Source: Euryarchaeota archaeon UBA250
GTDB taxonomy: Archaea > Thermoplasmatota > Poseidoniia > Poseidoniales > Thalassarchaeaceae
Length of the DNA: 15,747 bases
Assembly: GCA_002504845.1 (NCBI GenBank)
Contig: DATW01000038.1
Coordinates: 1 to 15,747, forward strand
Direction of reading: 5' to 3'
The notes under the pieces were generated by a model. The model was not told the origin of the DNA and did not search any database. It saw only the letters and a list, made by a program, of their open reading frames with translations. This document shows, in pieces, positions 14,055-15,747 of this stretch (positions are counted from its first letter, which is position 1; the number at the start of each line of letters is the position of its first letter). The translations under genes were made by a program, and so were the position numbers.

Positions 14055-15747
14055 TCACGATTCAGGAGCAGAATCCTGGATCGCCTCAATCGATACCTTG
14101 AGCGCCTCGGGGCTTTCCACCGCTATCACTCCCCTTATGTTCTGAGAGGATGTAAGATCCTTGGTTGGCTCTGCCAACTTGATCCTCGTTCCCGATATCG
14201 TCAACCGTTGGCCAGGAGCCAATTCAGGAGCCTCGCCGGGGAGCCATATCCCCAGACCCCCAAGCTCGGAATGATGGACAACAGCAAGTAGCCCCCCCTC
14301 GCCTTCTACCACTCTGACGACACTCAAGGCTTCCCCGTCAGGCACTAGGTCATTCGATGCCCGCCATTCCCTCCAGGTCTCTTCAATCGGCACCAATTGC
14401 GCATCCACCGCCTCATCGACCTCTTCAGTTACGGTCTCAACTCGCTCCTCGGCTATGCCCTCGACTCGATTCAACCCGTCTAGCAGCCTTCGGAGAGACC
14501 GACGCTCATCATCCTCCTCTCCGACCGCTGCCACGTTTACGAGAGTCAGTAGGTTTCGTATCCTGTCGACTTCCGACTCGATTTCAGCTTCTATGGCGCA
14601 TTCGAGTGCTTCATCGAAAATCTCGAGGGCGAGCCAGGGCCTATCGATTCCCATCAACGATCTTGCGAGTATCACTAGGGGTTCAATGGCAGAACCCTCA
14701 TCTTCATCGATTATTCTCGCAGCCTCCGATATATTGGAATCAGCGCCATCGCCATCTCCTGAAAGATGCCTAGATATCCCAGCGGCTATGAGGTGTCTAA
14801 GGTTGGAATTTCCACTCCTCAGAGACTGAGCAGATGCCCCATCGAAGAGTGAAGCCGCTCTTTCTGGCTCATCTGCTGCAATCGCCATGAGCCCAAGATG
14901 ATGCATTATCCTGGATTCAGCACTCGCATCAACAGCAAGACTGGCTTGGCTAAGAGCGCGTGCCAGATGCAAACTCGAAGCCTCGTTACGGCCCAGAGAA
15001 CCCGCAAGAAGCCCCAGGACGGACTCTAGCCTGGATATCGGGCCTGCCATGACTCTGTGTGCAATCATGCACAATTCGTCATTCAGGGGCGCCAGCCCCA
15101 TGCCCGTTGATTCAAGTACACTCTGAAGAACGCCTAAACTGGAGACATAGAGGTCACTTGGATCCCCCCCTTCTCCAAGAAGGGACTCGAGATGACCATC
15201 AATCTCGCCAACAGAAGCGCATATCGATGGCAAATCCCCTAGTCGCTTCAGTGCAGAAGCCTTGACCTTCTCCCCTGCGATATGTCTCCTGAGTGCACGG
15301 ATCGAAATCTCGATCCCTCCTCCATCTTCTTTCACAGGAGGGGGAATCGGGGGCCTAGCGGTTAACAGACTCTCGACTAACCAAGTTAACTTCCCCTGGA
15401 TATCATACTCCCCGGCCCTACTTATTGCATACCTCATCTCAGCCGCGCGGACCCTACGGGCCAGACTTCTGAGCTTCCCTCCATCCGAACCTCTGGCCCC
15501 ATCTGCAAGCCTTTGAAGAAATGTTGAGGGGGGGCATGTCGAATAGCCGAGCCCCGCTCTTTCGCGTGTAGTCGTCATTTTGTAATCGTCAGATACCAAG
15601 ACTACGTCACGACCCTCTCCATGCATCCGTGCTGCTAGAACCATCAGAGAGACATCGACATCCTGGGGGGCAGCTTTCTCCCCTATAGCCGCGGCCAGGC
15701 CACGTACCTCATCAGGAGATATCGAGGTCGTCTGGAGCAAGTCCTTG
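14055..15747 (-). CDS. Large protein with PIN-like N-terminus, helical repeats and beta-rich C-terminus (partial)
   Basis: The frame is open to the window edge, so the N-terminus is missing; 563 codons are visible. The first part (15747 to about 15500) resembles the C-terminal half of a PIN nuclease domain: VDVSLMVLAARMHGEGRDVV, then LVSDDYKM with paired Asp, then a short helix and LGYSTCPPSTFL. The middle is Ala- and Leu-rich helix; about 14987-14543 has TPR-like pairs such as SRIMHHLGLMAIAADEPERAASLFDGA and PWLALEIFDEALECAIEAE. A very acidic linker (about 14453-14378) leads to a C-terminal domain of roughly 100 residues, rich in beta strands and Gly, possibly OB-like (GGLLAVVHHSELGGLGIWL, PGQRLTISGTRIKL). 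PIN domains are metal-dependent ribonucleases, so RNA processing or decay is a reasonable guess. The TTG at 15740 is unlikely to be the true start, as it would cut the PIN fold. I do not recognise the whole architecture. Confidence 0.75.
   Translation of the reverse strand, partial: KDLLQTTSISPDEVRGLAAAIGEKAAPQDVDVSLMVLAARMHGEGRDVVLVSDDYKMTTTRERAGLGYSTCPPSTFLQRLADGARGSDGGKLRSLARRVRAAEMRYAISRAGEYDIQGKLTWLVESLLTARPPIPPPVKEDGGGIEISIRALRRHIAGEKVKASALKRLGDLPSICASVGEIDGHLESLLGEGGDPSDLYVSSLGVLQSVLESTGMGLAPLNDELCMIAHRVMAGPISRLESVLGLLAGSLGRNEASSLHLARALSQASLAVDASAESRIMHHLGLMAIAADEPERAASLFDGASAQSLRSGNSNLRHLIAAGISRHLSGDGDGADSNISEAARIIDEDEGSAIEPLVILARSLMGIDRPWLALEIFDEALECAIEAEIESEVDRIRNLLTLVNVAAVGEEDDERRSLRRLLDGLNRVEGIAEERVETVTEEVDEAVDAQLVPIEETWREWRASNDLVPDGEALSVVRVVEGEGGLLAVVHHSELGGLGIWLPGEAPELAPGQRLTISGTRIKLAEPTKDLTSSQNIRGVIAVESPEALKVSIEAIQDSAPES

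Noticed and set aside
15738..15740. TTG as the start of the PIN-like protein
   Set aside because: The frame continues to the window edge, and starting here would remove the first half of the PIN fold, so the gene is treated as partial.

Overview
The window looks like part of a marine planktonic archaeal chromosome, most probably Thermoplasmatota of the Marine Group II (Poseidoniales) kind. Supporting signs are a short aIF5B-type initiation factor, an archaeal-length TruD, a compact C2-cap HAD phosphatase of the archaeal phosphoglycolate phosphatase type, a secreted protein ending in a PGF-CTERM sorting signal, an acidic thrombospondin-type-3 surface protein, and AT-rich TATA-like elements about 20-30 nt before several start codons. 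GC is about one half by eye. The placement is inference; no rRNA gene is present.

Layout. 1-1858 (+): the C-terminus of a Ca-binding-repeat surface protein, then truD. 1884-2606 (-): HAD phosphatase. About 2671-6778 (+): a heavy-metal P1B ATPase, a small protein with three zinc ribbons and a long coiled-coil protein, apparently one transcription unit. 6775-12295 (-): six same-strand genes, read from right to left as nitroreductase, DsrE-like protein, nucleoside diphosphate kinase, aIF5B, MoxR AAA+ ATPase and ParA ATPase; at least MoxR and ParA look like an operon. 12491-14023 (+): a secreted Fas1-Fas1-cupredoxin protein. 14055-15747 (-): a large protein, cut by the window edge, with the C-terminal half of a PIN-like nuclease domain, helical repeats and a beta-rich C-terminus. 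Coding density is high; the only sizeable gap is 12296-12490.

Roles. Housekeeping functions (tRNA pseudouridylation, translation initiation, NTP balance, metabolite dephosphorylation) are mixed with cell-envelope functions (TSP3 and Fas1/cupredoxin proteins), metal export and poorly understood ATPases. The points most worth a second look are: (a) the 5' end of the metal ATPase, with a perfect 10-bp inverted repeat followed by a 12-bp palindrome, which bears on both regulation and start site; (b) the triple zinc ribbon and coiled-coil pair meeting a ParA gene tail to tail, with ParA itself behind a MoxR that lacks its usual DUF58 partner; (c) the PIN/helical-repeat/beta-domain protein; and (d) the PGF-CTERM Fas1-cupredoxin protein with a duplicated cysteine motif. 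No CRISPR array, tRNA, rRNA, insertion sequence or phage gene was seen.
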